Shown here: positions 8,694-16,975 of the stretch, piece by piece
Position numbering within the stretch: position 1 is the first letter of the stretch
How the letters are laid out: each line of letters begins with the position of its first letter
From: Plantibacter flavus
GTDB taxonomy: Bacteria > Actinomycetota > Actinomycetes > Actinomycetales > Microbacteriaceae
NCBI RefSeq assembly: GCF_002024505.1
Contig: NZ_CP019402.1
Coordinates: forward strand, 2,356,001 to 2,420,000
Reading direction: 5' to 3'
Length of the DNA stretch: 64,000 nucleotides
Notes under the pieces: generated by a model
Told to the model about the DNA's origin: nothing
What the model saw: only the letters and a program-made list of their open reading frames with translations
Database searches by the model: none
Position numbers and translations under genes: made by a program

Positions 8694-9692
8694 GTGACCA
8701 CCACTCGCACGAAGCACCCCAGCGGGCCGTCGATGACGATCGGCCTCATCACGCACCCGACGAAGAACATCGACGACTCCGTCCGCATCCTCCGCTCATG
8801 GCAGCTCGAACACGGCGCGCGCCTCGTCGGACTCCGCGCGGAGGCCAACCGGCTCGGCGACGACGTCGAACTGCTCGACGAGGACGCCTTCGCGTCGTCG
8901 GTCGACGTCGCCGTGGCGATGGGCGGCGACGGCACGATGCTCGGCGCGATGCGGCTGCTCGCCGGCCGATCCGCACCGGTGCTCGGCGTCAACTACGGCA
9001 ACGTCGGCTTCCTCGTCGAGGTCGAGCCGGCCGCGCTCGCGGAGGCACTCCAACGGGTCAGCGACAACGAGTTCTCCCTCGAACCGCACCACGGCCTCGA
9101 GGTGACGATCACCACCGGCGAGCAGGTCGCCCATCTCCTCGCCTTCAACGACGTCTCCATCGCCCGGCGCCCGGGAACCGGCGTGGTCATGGCCGACCTC
9201 GCCGTGGACGGCACCGCCTACGGGTACTTCAAAGCCGATGCGATCGTGATCGCCACCCCGACCGGATCGACGGCCTACAACTACGCGGCCGGCGGGCCGG
9301 TGCTCTCCCCCGCCGTCGCCGCCACCGTCGTCACGCCGGTCGCGCCCATGTCGGGCATCGACCGCTCGTTCATCCTCGGGCCGGCGGAGCGCCTGCAGTT
9401 CTCGATCGGCACGGCGACGAAGCAGGCCGCCGTCGAGATCGACGGCCAGGTCCTGTCCGATGTCGCAAGTGGCGCGGTCGTGACCGTCCGGCTCGTGCGC
9501 GACGCAGCCAACGTCGTGCGACTCGACCCGAGCCGGCACTCGCGCAAGGGCCGGATGAAACTCAGCCTGCTCGACCTCCCGTTGCGTCGCGATCAGCTGC
9601 TCGACCTCGTTCCACCGGACATCCGGGCACGCGTCGAGCGTCCGTCGCGGGTCCGCCGGACGCGCAGCAAGCCGGCCGACCCCTCACATTGA
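8694..9692 (+). CDS. nadK: NAD kinase
   Basis: 332 residues. ATP- or polyphosphate-dependent phosphorylation of NAD+ to NADP+. The signature GGDGT (77-81) is followed by NYGNVGFL (100-107), FNDVSI, TPTGSTAYNYAAGGP and the late EIDGQ motif, in family order. The C-terminal basic tail (about 280-332) is longer than in most NAD kinases. The GTG start has TATGCT at 8682-8687, 6 nt away, and no Shine-Dalgarno, so translation is probably leaderless. Confidence 0.96.
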   Translation: MTTTRTKHPSGPSMTIGLITHPTKNIDDSVRILRSWQLEHGARLVGLRAEANRLGDDVELLDEDAFASSVDVAVAMGGDGTMLGAMRLLAGRSAPVLGVNYGNVGFLVEVEPAALAEALQRVSDNEFSLEPHHGLEVTITTGEQVAHLLAFNDVSIARRPGTGVVMADLAVDGTAYGYFKADAIVIATPTGSTAYNYAAGGPVLSPAVAATVVTPVAPMSGIDRSFILGPAERLQFSIGTATKQAAVEIDGQVLSDVASGAVVTVRLVRDAANVVRLDPSRHSRKGRMKLSLLDLPLRRDQLLDLVPPDIRARVERPSRVRRTRSKPADPSH

Positions 9693-9698
9693 GTCAGG

Positions 9699-9730
9699 CG
9701 CCCGCCCGCAGCGCGGCGCCGGGGCGGGCG
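9699..9730. terminator. Hairpin terminator between nadK and the SIP gene
   Basis: A nine-pair G+C stem (CGCCCGCCC at 9699-9707 with its complement at 9722-9730) and a 14-nt loop lie between two convergent stop codons. There is no clear T-tract, as is common in high-GC actinobacteria. Confidence 0.6.
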
Positions 9731-10570
9731 TCACGAGGCCGGCAGGACGACCCCGATCGGTTCGCGCTTCTCCGCCTGGAAGCGGTCTTCGGTGCGTCCG
9801 TAGGCCCAGTACCCGGACAGTGAGAGCTGGGAGCGGTCGAGCCCGCGCTGGGTGAGGAACACCTCACGAAGTGCTTTCATCGACTCCCGCTCGCCGTGGG
9901 CGAAGACCTGCACGCGTCCGTCGGGCCACGGGTGTCCGGCGATGGCGGTCGCGAGGAGCGCGACCGTCGATTCATCGCGGGCCGCACGGCCGACCCAGAT
10001 GAGATGCACCCCGGCCGGGTGGTCGAGCTCGACGAGGTCGTCCCGCCCACCGATCTCGAGGAACGCGAGCCCCTTCGCTTCCGCCGGGAGCGCCTCGAGG
10101 GCGGCGGCGATCGCGGGGATCGCCGACTCGTCGCCCGCGAAGAGGTGCCAGTCGGCGGTCGGGTCGGGCCGGTAGGCACCGCCGGGGCCGGCGAGCACGA
10201 CGCGGTCTCCCGGCTGAGCGGCAGCGGCCCACGGGCCGGCGATGCCCTCGTCGCCGTGCACCACGAAGTCGATGTCGATGGTGCCCGCCGCCTGGTCCAC
10301 GCGTCGCACCGTGTAGGTGCGGGTGACCGGGAGGTCGGCGGGTGCCAGCGTCTCACGGAGCGCCGCGAGGTCGTACGGTGGCTCGAGGCCGAGTTCGGGC
10401 TTGGCGAAGGAGATCTTCACGTAGCTGTCGGTGGCGTCCTTGGGCTGGAAGTCGGCGAAGCCTGGACCGCCGAGGGTGAGGCGCACGAGGTGCGGTGTGA
10501 CCCAGGAACTGCGGACCACCTCGAGGATGATCTGTGGACGTGGGGCTCGAGGTCGCGGTGTCGTCGTCAT
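9731..10570 (-). CDS. Siderophore-interacting protein (FAD/NAD(P)H ferric-siderophore reductase)
   Basis: 279 residues. The FAD-binding signature is VTRTYTVRR, after an N-terminal beta-barrel whose RLTLGGPGF is typical. The C-terminal SIP domain has AGDESAIPAIAAALEALP, WVGRA and GYWAYGRTEDRF. The family reduces Fe(III)-siderophores in the cytoplasm to release iron. The ATG is chosen for GGAGA five to six bases upstream; two further in-frame ATGs lie up to 24 bp earlier. No iron box is visible in its promoter, unlike the iron importer at 30-34 kb with which it could cooperate. Confidence 0.9.
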   Translation of the reverse strand: MTTTPRPRAPRPQIILEVVRSSWVTPHLVRLTLGGPGFADFQPKDATDSYVKISFAKPELGLEPPYDLAALRETLAPADLPVTRTYTVRRVDQAAGTIDIDFVVHGDEGIAGPWAAAAQPGDRVVLAGPGGAYRPDPTADWHLFAGDESAIPAIAAALEALPAEAKGLAFLEIGGRDDLVELDHPAGVHLIWVGRAARDESTVALLATAIAGHPWPDGRVQVFAHGERESMKALREVFLTQRGLDRSQLSLSGYWAYGRTEDRFQAEKREPIGVVLPAS

Positions 10571-10637
10571 GATTGTCTCCATTCTGCCGCCCATCGGACG
10601 GTCTCGGCATCCCCGATCCCGCTGTCATACTTGAGGG

Positions 10638-11036
10638 ATGGCTACGACCGCAGGCTGGTACCCGCACCCCGACGACCCGACGAAGGAACTCCACTTCGAC
10701 GGCGAGACCTGGGGCGACTCGAGGGTGCTGCGGTTCCAGCGGGACAAGCCGTCGCAGGCCGACGCCGCGGGCTGGTACCCGCACCCGACCGACGAGGAAC
10801 GCCAGGTCCGCTTCGACGGACGAGCATGGACGGACACGCGGGTGTTGCAGCTCAGCGGCGGCGCGTCCGCTGACGGCGGGCAGGCTCCGGTCTACGTTTC
10901 GCCCGCCGAACTGCCGGCGCCGGAACGCGAGAGCCGTGCCTGGACGATCACCAAGGCCGCCCTGTCCTTCGGGCCGATCGTCGCCATCGCGGTCGTCGGC
11001 GTGCTGGCGATCGTCAGCGGCAACACCGGGAGCTGA
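10638..11036 (+). CDS. Protein with two DUF2510 domains and a C-terminal membrane anchor
   Basis: 132 residues. Two copies of the DUF2510 motif are visible: GWYPHPDDPTKELHFDGETW (residues about 6-25) and GWYPHPTDEERQVRFDGRAW (about 45-64). A linker and a single hydrophobic C-terminal segment (GPIVAIAVVGVLAIVSG) follow. DUF2510 is common in actinobacterial membrane proteins and has no proven function. CATACT at 10626-10631 lies 6 nt before the ATG (leaderless type). Confidence 0.85.
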   Translation: MATTAGWYPHPDDPTKELHFDGETWGDSRVLRFQRDKPSQADAAGWYPHPTDEERQVRFDGRAWTDTRVLQLSGGASADGGQAPVYVSPAELPAPERESRAWTITKAALSFGPIVAIAVVGVLAIVSGNTGS

Positions 11037-11053
11037 GGCACCCTCCACGAGGA

Positions 11054-11090
11054 CGAAGAGCGCCCCGCCGAACCGGCGGGGCGCTCTTCG
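11054..11090. terminator. Strong bidirectional terminator hairpin
   Basis: A 17-bp perfect stem (11054-11070 paired with 11074-11090) with loop AAC, between the convergent DUF2510 and carD genes. The stem ends in A/T-rich GAAGAG...CTCTTC on both sides, so it can serve both strands. Confidence 0.88.
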
Positions 11091-11102
11091 TCTGCATGGG
11101 TC

Positions 11103-11618
11103 CTACTTGGCTGCGACGGCCTCGGGGGTCGCGATCGACGAGGCGAGCACCTCGTCGAGGCCCGCGGACGCCTCTTCGTCGGTCATCGACTGCGCGAGCG
11201 CGAGTTCGGAGACGAGCACCTGGCGCGCCTTCTGGAGCATGCGCTTCTCGCCGGCCGACACGCCGCTGTCCTGGTCGCGACGCCACAGGTCGCGGACGAC
11301 CTCGCCGACGCGGTGGACGTTGCCACTGGCCATCTTCTCCTGGTTGGCCTTGTATCGACGCGACCAGTTGCCGGGCTCCTCGACGAACGGCTCGCGGAGC
11401 ACGCCGTAGACGGCCTGGACGCCGTCGTGGTCGATGACGTCGCGCACACCGACGAGGTCGGCGTTCGCGATCGGCAGCTTGATGGTGAGCTCGGACGTGT
11501 GCACGCGAAGCGTCATGACGTCCTGCTCGACACCCTTGATCGTCACCTTCGACAACTCGGTGATGGTGACCGCTCCGTGGTGCGGGTAGACCAGGGTCTC
11601 TCCAACGATGAACTGCAT
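11103..11618 (-). CDS. carD: CarD/CdnL-family RNA polymerase-binding regulator
   Basis: 171 residues. The N-terminal Tudor-like RNA polymerase-binding domain (QFIVGETLVYPHHGAVTITE) is followed by the helical DNA-binding domain (NWSRRYKANQEKMASGNVHRVGEVVRDLW, split here as two adjoining motifs). It binds the polymerase beta subunit and stabilises open promoter complexes, especially at rRNA promoters; it is essential in mycobacteria. The start has AGAGGA five bases ahead. It shares the strong terminator with the DUF2510 gene. Confidence 0.93.
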   Translation of the reverse strand: MQFIVGETLVYPHHGAVTITELSKVTIKGVEQDVMTLRVHTSELTIKLPIANADLVGVRDVIDHDGVQAVYGVLREPFVEEPGNWSRRYKANQEKMASGNVHRVGEVVRDLWRRDQDSGVSAGEKRMLQKARQVLVSELALAQSMTDEEASAGLDEVLASSIATPEAVAAK

Positions 11619-11683
11619 GGTTCCTCTTCTCTTCTCAGGTCGTCACCGGTACTCGCGCACCGGCGTCGTCGTGCTCCGGCGGT

Positions 11684-12409
11684 TCAGCGGCCGGATGGTT
11701 CGGGGGTCGGTGGTGGCGGTGACGCGCCGACGGATCGTTCGTCGAGCAGCCAGGCGGGCAGCAGGGCGACCAGGGCTTCGACCAGTTCGTCGTCCGAGAC
11801 GTCGATGCGTCCGCGGCGCCAGCCGTCGACGAGGGAGAGCGTGCCACCGGCGACATAGGCGGAGACCAGGCCCGCCGGGATGCCGACCGGGACCTCGGCG
11901 CGCTCGAGCAGCGAGCCGATGAGGTGGTCGGCGTGCTCGCCGACGAGGTCGTCGAACGCGCTGCGGGCGACGGGGAGCTCGAGCACGCTCGAGTAGAGCG
12001 GTGCGTCTTCGAGGAGCTGGGCGACGAGGCGTCGGTAGGCTTCGCGGGCGCGCTCGGCGCTACCCAGCGACTCGCCCGCGGGCCGCACCGAGACTCCGGA
12101 CGCGGCAAGGCCGGCGAACTGCACCCGCAGGTAGGCCGCAGTGAGGTCGTCGAGGCTGGCGAAGTGGGCGTAGAACGAGCTGCGGCTGATCCCGGCGACG
12201 CGGACGATGTCGCCGACGGACACGCGTTCCGGCCGACCGGCGAGGATTGTGGCGACGGCGTCGAAGATCGTCTGCCTGGTGCGCTCGGCACGTGGGTCGC
12301 CCGTCGCTCGGAGGACGGGAGTGAAGCGCTCGACGCGCGACGGCGGAGCGGGACGTTCTGTGGTGGACTGCTCGACACCGAGGGCGGGAACTCCTGATGT
12401 GCGAGGCAT
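11684..12409 (-). CDS. TetR-family transcriptional regulator
   Basis: 241 residues. A 40-residue low-complexity leader precedes the TetR helix-turn-helix (about 50-95: RTRQTIFDAVATILAG then VGDIVRVAGISRSSFYAHF), followed by an all-helical ligand domain. ATG 12409 is chosen because TACACT (12422-12417) sits 7 nt upstream; no Shine-Dalgarno is seen. A 20-bp palindrome covers the -35 region, so autorepression is likely. No efflux or enzyme gene is directly divergent, so its regulon cannot be named. Confidence 0.88.
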   Translation of the reverse strand: MPRTSGVPALGVEQSTTERPAPPSRVERFTPVLRATGDPRAERTRQTIFDAVATILAGRPERVSVGDIVRVAGISRSSFYAHFASLDDLTAAYLRVQFAGLAASGVSVRPAGESLGSAERAREAYRRLVAQLLEDAPLYSSVLELPVARSAFDDLVGEHADHLIGSLLERAEVPVGIPAGLVSAYVAGGTLSLVDGWRRGRIDVSDDELVEALVALLPAWLLDERSVGASPPPPTPEPSGR

Positions 12410-12430
12410 TCCCACCAGTGTACCACGACT

Positions 12431-12450
12431 TCTCGGACAGCTGTCCGAGA
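12431..12450. promoter_or_regulatory. 20-bp perfect palindrome, TetR operator candidate
   Basis: The half-site TCTCGGACAG is followed immediately by its complement. It lies 22 bp upstream of the TetR start and just behind its -10 hexamer, so bound TetR dimer would cover the -35 region. Position and symmetry are seen; binding is inferred. Confidence 0.65.
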
Positions 12451-12567
12451 CAGCACCTGTCGGCTTCGAGTGGGTCCCTCCTCCAGGTCCATCCGGGCAC
12501 ACCTCTCTCCCCCGAGCCGAGGCAGCGCGACCCGAATGCCCTTCGACAGGCTCGGGACCGGCGCAGG

Positions 12568-13734
12568 TCAGAACGGTGCTGGGTCCGGTTCAGTTCGATG
12601 GAGTTTCCCGTCTGGTGTCGTCCAGTCGAGTACTCCGCCGGGTCCGTGGTCGAGGTTCCATCCGGGGAGGTGCTTCATCCGGTGGTGATGTCGGCACAGG
12701 CAGGCGAGATTCGCGACATCCGTGGTGCCGCCGTCCGCCCACGCGACCGAATGATCGAGATCGCACGCTCTGGCCCGTCTGCCGCAGCCTGGTGCGCGAC
12801 AGGTGCCGTCCCTCAACCGCACCGCGCGTTGCAGGTCGGCCGGAACGCGATACTGGTTCCGGCCGACGGAGAGGACCGCACCGGTTTCCTGCTGGACGAG
12901 GATCCGGGTGAAGCTGGGCGCGTTCACCGCGATCCGTGCCGCGGTCTCGGGGTCGATCGGGCCGTAGCCGTCGAGGGTAGCCGGGGCATCGCTCACACCG
13001 GCCATGCTGAGCGCTGGGACGGTGATCTGCACGGTCGGCTTGATGTGTTCCTGGACCTCGATCGGGTGCGGGAGGACCGGGCTCGATAGGACGTCTTCAG
13101 GCGTCACACCGGTCAGGGCGAGCGCCGCCAGGGCGTCGGCCTGCAGTTGTGCGCACGTGCGAGTGTCGCCCACGGCGCGTGACTCCGCTGCCGCCGCTTC
13201 GATCCGCTCGGAGACGCCCTGCGCGATCGGTGCCGTCGTGAAGAGGTGCACCCACGCCATCCCGTCGGCGGCGGGCTCGAACTCCACCCGGCGGTCGGCC
13301 TCGGAGCGGACGGCTCGGGCGGTGATGGATTCGGGGTGGAGGCGTTCGCGGAGGACTCGGGCGCGCTTCCGGAGGTACGCATTGGTGGATTGTCCGGCGA
13401 CCGGCAGGACCTCGGCGAGGAACACCGCCCGCCCCTCGACCGGCACATCACTGAGTTGATCGAGGATCGTCTGCGCGTGCCGCGCCGAGATGCGCCCGGC
13501 CTCGAGCGACGCCAGCACGGCCGGCGCGTCGTTCACGAGCCGTTCGGCGTCGTTCGTCGCACGCTGGATCGTCCGCTCCGGGATCCGGGTCGCCATCGCG
13601 AGGGCTGCACAGGTGGAGCGACGGGACAGGGCCTGGCGTTCGGCCGGCGGGAAGACCGCCGGAACCGTGGCGTCGGCAAACGCGTCAGCATAGGCGGCGG
13701 AACGGGCCAGGAGGCGCGCCTTTCGTGCGTCCAA
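12568..13734 (-). CDS. DUF222/13E12-type HNH endonuclease-like protein (start uncertain)
   Basis: 388 residues from the TTG at 13734. The DUF222 helical domain (about 1-260) is followed by an HNH nuclease: CRAPGC, DLDHSVAWADGG, then LACLCRHHHRMKH. HNH proteins of this group are numerous in actinobacteria and mostly uncharacterised. The coding character (RLAEFSDEWADLHHQQAVLDARKARLLARS) continues upstream of the TTG to a TAG at 13884, but no ATG, GTG or TTG occurs in that stretch. The real start may be non-canonical, such as ATA at 13815, or the 5' end may be damaged. Same strand as the upstream membrane protein. Confidence 0.75.
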   Translation of the reverse strand: MDARKARLLARSAAYADAFADATVPAVFPPAERQALSRRSTCAALAMATRIPERTIQRATNDAERLVNDAPAVLASLEAGRISARHAQTILDQLSDVPVEGRAVFLAEVLPVAGQSTNAYLRKRARVLRERLHPESITARAVRSEADRRVEFEPAADGMAWVHLFTTAPIAQGVSERIEAAAAESRAVGDTRTCAQLQADALAALALTGVTPEDVLSSPVLPHPIEVQEHIKPTVQITVPALSMAGVSDAPATLDGYGPIDPETAARIAVNAPSFTRILVQQETGAVLSVGRNQYRVPADLQRAVRLRDGTCRAPGCGRRARACDLDHSVAWADGGTTDVANLACLCRHHHRMKHLPGWNLDHGPGGVLDWTTPDGKLHRTEPDPAPF

Positions 13735-13881
13735 GACGGCCTGCTGGTGGTGGAGGTCCGCCCATTCATCCGAGAACTCCGCGAGCCGCGCGGCGCAGTC
13801 GTCGCTCGCGCGTATCGCGCTGTGCTCGACGGCCGGGAGGGGGTGCTCGGAGTCGCTGTGGCGCTCAGGGGTCGGAGGAGG

Positions 13882-14364
13882 CTACCGGAGGATCTCCACG
13901 AGCAGCACCCATGCACCGACCACGGAGCCGATGAACACAAGGATGAAGCCGGCAGCCAGCCAGCCGAGACCGACCGACGAACCGAGGAGGAGCAACACAC
14001 CGCCGATCACGAACGGGATCATCTGCAACACCGGCACCGCAGCCTTGAGGGCGCGCGGTCCGTGCTCGGCATCCTGGTGGCGGAGGATCCGGACCGCGGC
14101 GTCGATCGCGAACCACAGGGCGAGGGCGGTCAGGAGCAGGACCTCGACACCGTACAAGACGTCGGCCTGACCCGGGATGAGTCCTGCGGCAGCGACGACG
14201 ACGATCAACACCAGGGAGCTGATCGTCGCCGCCGCCCGCGCCGGCATGGACGGGATCTCGATGATCTTGGCGATGTTCACGGACATCGCGACGATGATGA
14301 GTCCGGCGAGCGCCGCCGCAGCGCCCGCCGTCGCGACGAAGAAATCGTTCCACGCTTCAGTCAT
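13882..14364 (-). CDS. Conserved small integral membrane protein
   Basis: 160 residues. Hydrophobic segments: ATAGAAAALAGLIIVAMSVN, a second around SSLVLIVVVAAAGLI, a third around VLLLTALALWFAIDAAV, a fourth around IPFVIGGVLLLL and a fifth around GFILVFIGSVVGAWVLLV. Resembles small membrane proteins annotated only as 'modulator of FtsH protease-like' or hypothetical in related genomes, so no role is claimed. The start has GAGGAG five bases ahead. Its TAG stop is in the same frame as the HNH gene downstream. Confidence 0.75.
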   Translation of the reverse strand: MTEAWNDFFVATAGAAAALAGLIIVAMSVNIAKIIEIPSMPARAAATISSLVLIVVVAAAGLIPGQADVLYGVEVLLLTALALWFAIDAAVRILRHQDAEHGPRALKAAVPVLQMIPFVIGGVLLLLGSSVGLGWLAAGFILVFIGSVVGAWVLLVEILR

Positions 14365-14416
14365 CGCTGCTCCTCGGGAAGCCGATGTCGTCCCGCGACA
14401 CCACTGCAGTCACACG

Positions 14417-14839
14417 TCACCCCTCCGCAGGGGCGGCGATGTTCACCAGCCAGGTGATCCCGAAGCGGTCCTGCACCATGCCGAAGGAGTCGCCCCAGGG
14501 CGCCACGGTCAGCGGCTGCTGGACGGTGCCGCCATCAGAGAGCCGCTCGAAGTACTCGCGCAATTGGGTCTCGTCGGTGTCCGACCCACTCAGCGACATC
14601 GAGAAGTTGCTGCCCTCGCGGTAGTCCATGTGCTTCGGCGTGTCCGACCCCATGAAGACGACCCCGGCGTCGCCGGTCAGCTGGGAGTGCATCACCAGAT
14701 CGACCTCGTCCGGCTCGACCGCGGCACCGAAGTCGCCGAACGTCGACACCGTCAGTTCGCCGCCGAAGACCCCCTGGTAGAACTCCATCGCCTCACGGGC
14801 TGTCCCGCGGAAGCCGAGATACGGGTTGAGCGTCGTCAT
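14417..14839 (-). CDS. VOC / PhnB-like glyoxalase-fold protein
   Basis: 140 residues. MTTLNPYLGFRGTAREAMEF, then GGELTVSTFGDFG and a late DSFGMVQDRFGITWLVNI: a complete PhnB-like vicinal oxygen chelate protein of typical length. The family binds small ligands or metals in an open beta-barrel; the substrate is unknown. AAAGGGA lies 6 nt before the ATG. It is a distant relative of the truncated VOC gene at the left edge but not an obvious recent duplicate. Confidence 0.85.
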   Translation of the reverse strand: MTTLNPYLGFRGTAREAMEFYQGVFGGELTVSTFGDFGAAVEPDEVDLVMHSQLTGDAGVVFMGSDTPKHMDYREGSNFSMSLSGSDTDETQLREYFERLSDGGTVQQPLTVAPWGDSFGMVQDRFGITWLVNIAAPAEG

Positions 14840-14978
14840 GATCGTCCCTTTCGCCTGGACGGGCGCATCGTCGCGCTCGTCTCGCGATCATTCTCGCGCT
14901 CCGGTGTCGGATGTGCGAGCACGTTCTGGTGTCTCCGTCACGAGGGGCTGCGACGCCCACGGCTACTAGGCTCGTCTG

Positions 14979-16211
14979 GTGCCCTCGCAACCCCAGCCCC
15001 TCCGCATCGCGATGATCTCGCTCCACACCAGTCCCGGTGACGAGCCGGGTTCCGGTGACGCCGGCGGGATGAACGTCGTGGTCCGTCATCAGGCCGTCGC
15101 GATGGGTGCAGCGGGCCACGAGGTCGACGTCATCACCCGGCGGTCCTCTGCCGACCAGCCGTCCGCCGCATCCCTCGCCCCCGGCGTGACCCTGCGCTTC
15201 CTCGACGCCGGTCCCGCCGAACCGGTCGCGAAGGGTCGGCACGAAGAGTTCGTCGACGACTTCCGCTCGGAACTCGCCCGACTGCCGCGATACGACGTCC
15301 TGCACGCCCACCACTGGTTCTCCGGCATGGCCGCACTCCCCCTCGCGCGGGAACTGGGGATCCCGCATGTGCAGAGCTTCCACAGCATCGCCGCCGAGTC
15401 CACCACCCCGCTCTCGCACGGCGAGCGCGCCGAGTCCCCCGGGCGCCTGGCCGGAGAGGCACGGCTCGCCGCGGAGTCGGACGCGGTGGTCGCGATCAGC
15501 GCGGCCGAGGCCGACACCGCGATCACCCGGCTCGGAGCCCGCCCCGACCGGGTGTCGATCGTGCCGCCCGGTGTCGACGGGACGCTGTTCCACCCGCTCG
15601 ACGGTCCTCGTTCCGGTCGCCCGACCGCGGTGGTCGCCGGTCGCCTCCACCCGCTGAAGGGTTTCGACCTCGCCATCGAGACCATCGCCGCGGTCGCGCC
15701 CGAGCTCCGCCCCGAACTCGTCATCGCCGGGGACGTCTCCGTCGACTACGACCGCTACGCCGAGGAACTCGCCGCCCTCGCCCGCGACCTCGGTGTCGCC
15801 GACGACGTCCGCTTCGTCGGGCCGCAGTCGCGCATCGGGCTCGCCACGCTGTTCCGCGAGAGCACGCTCGTGCTCGTCCCCTCGCACTCGGAGACGTACG
15901 GTCTCGTCGCGCTCGAAGCCGCGGCGAGCGGCGTGCCGACCGTCGTAGCCGCCTCAGGCGGATTGCGGGAGGCCGTCGTCGATGGAGAGACGGGCATCGT
16001 CGTCGACTCCCGCGACCCGCACATCTGGGGTGCTGCGGTCTCGTCCATCCTCGGCGACCCGAAGCGGCTCGCGCAGCTCGGTTCGGCAGCGCGACGGCGG
16101 GCGGAGCGGTTCGACTGGCAGCGCTCGGGAGACGCCCTCGTCGACGTCTACCGGACCCTGCTCGAGACCGCTCCCGCCGTCGCCACCGCCCCGGCGACCT
16201 CGACCTCGTGA
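14979..16211 (+). CDS. GT4 glycosyltransferase, MshA-like
   Basis: 410 residues. GT-B fold of family GT4. The N-terminal domain begins IAMISLHTSPGDEPGSGDAG and GMNVVVRHQ, matching the start of MshA (UDP-GlcNAc: inositol-3-phosphate GlcNAc transferase, first step of mycothiol). The C-terminal nucleotide-sugar domain has GRLHPLKGFDLAIET and HSETYGLVALEAAASGVPTV. The MshA motif HSHYWLSG appears here as HAHHWFSG, so the acceptor may differ. GTG start with TAGGCT at 14967-14972, 6 nt ahead (leaderless type). It overlaps the MshB-like gene by 4 nt. Confidence 0.82.
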   Translation: MPSQPQPLRIAMISLHTSPGDEPGSGDAGGMNVVVRHQAVAMGAAGHEVDVITRRSSADQPSAASLAPGVTLRFLDAGPAEPVAKGRHEEFVDDFRSELARLPRYDVLHAHHWFSGMAALPLARELGIPHVQSFHSIAAESTTPLSHGERAESPGRLAGEARLAAESDAVVAISAAEADTAITRLGARPDRVSIVPPGVDGTLFHPLDGPRSGRPTAVVAGRLHPLKGFDLAIETIAAVAPELRPELVIAGDVSVDYDRYAEELAALARDLGVADDVRFVGPQSRIGLATLFRESTLVLVPSHSETYGLVALEAAASGVPTVVAASGGLREAVVDGETGIVVDSRDPHIWGAAVSSILGDPKRLAQLGSAARRRAERFDWQRSGDALVDVYRTLLETAPAVATAPATSTS

Positions 16212-16975
16212 ACCACGGACTCCTCCCGCTCATCGACAGCGGGCGCACCGTCCTGTTCGCGCACGCGCATCCCGACGACGAGACCCTCGCTTCGGGCGCG
16301 CTCATCGCCGAACTCGTGGACCACGGTGCTCGCGTCGTCCTCGTGACGGCCACGCGAGGCGAGCGCGGCGAGGTCGTCGACGGCCCGCTCCGGTCCCTCG
16401 CCGGAACCGCTGCTCTCGCGTCCCACCGCGAGTCGGAGCTCGCCGCCGCCTGCCGCACGCTCGGCGTGGCCGAGCAGTTCTGGTTGGGGACGGGTCCGGC
16501 GGCCCGACCGGGGACGTCGACGCGATACGTGGACTCGGGCATGCGGTGGGTGCGCGAGGGACTCGCCGGCCCCGCCGACGACGTCTCCCCCGGCGCGTTC
16601 TCGCTCGCGCCGCTCGACGACGTCGCCGACGACCTCGTCGCACTCATCGGACACGTCTCGCCGGACCTGGTCGTCAGCTACGACCACGGGGGCGGGTACG
16701 GGCACCCGGATCACCTCCGGATGCATGAGGCCGCGATCGTCGCGGCGCGGAGGAGCGGGGTGCCGTTCGCGGAACTCGTGCACCACCGCACCGACCTCGA
16801 GCCGCTGGGCGATGACGCCGTGTGGTTCCCGCTCGAGCACCGTCTCCCGATCGTCGCCACGGCGCTGGCCGAACATGCCAGCCAATTGACGGTCGACGGC
16901 GAGCAGCTCGTCCACTCCGGCGGCCAGCGCGAGGACATCACCACCTCGGTGGGCCTGCGACTCCGGTCCCGCTAA
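16208..16975 (+). CDS. PIG-L / MshB-like zinc N-acetylglucosamine deacetylase
   Basis: 255 residues. AHAHPDDETLASGALIAEL carries the zinc motif AHPDDE near residue 20. The second zinc histidine is in VVSYDHGGGYGHPDHLRMHE, as in MshB, which deacetylates GlcNAc-inositol. GTG start inside the preceding stop (GTGA), so translation is coupled to the MshA-like gene. Together they could make GlcN-inositol or a related amino-sugar glycoside. The stop overlaps that of the convergent MFS gene by 4 bp. Confidence 0.85.
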   Translation: MNHGLLPLIDSGRTVLFAHAHPDDETLASGALIAELVDHGARVVLVTATRGERGEVVDGPLRSLAGTAALASHRESELAAACRTLGVAEQFWLGTGPAARPGTSTRYVDSGMRWVREGLAGPADDVSPGAFSLAPLDDVADDLVALIGHVSPDLVVSYDHGGGYGHPDHLRMHEAAIVAARRSGVPFAELVHHRTDLEPLGDDAVWFPLEHRLPIVATALAEHASQLTVDGEQLVHSGGQREDITTSVGLRLRSR

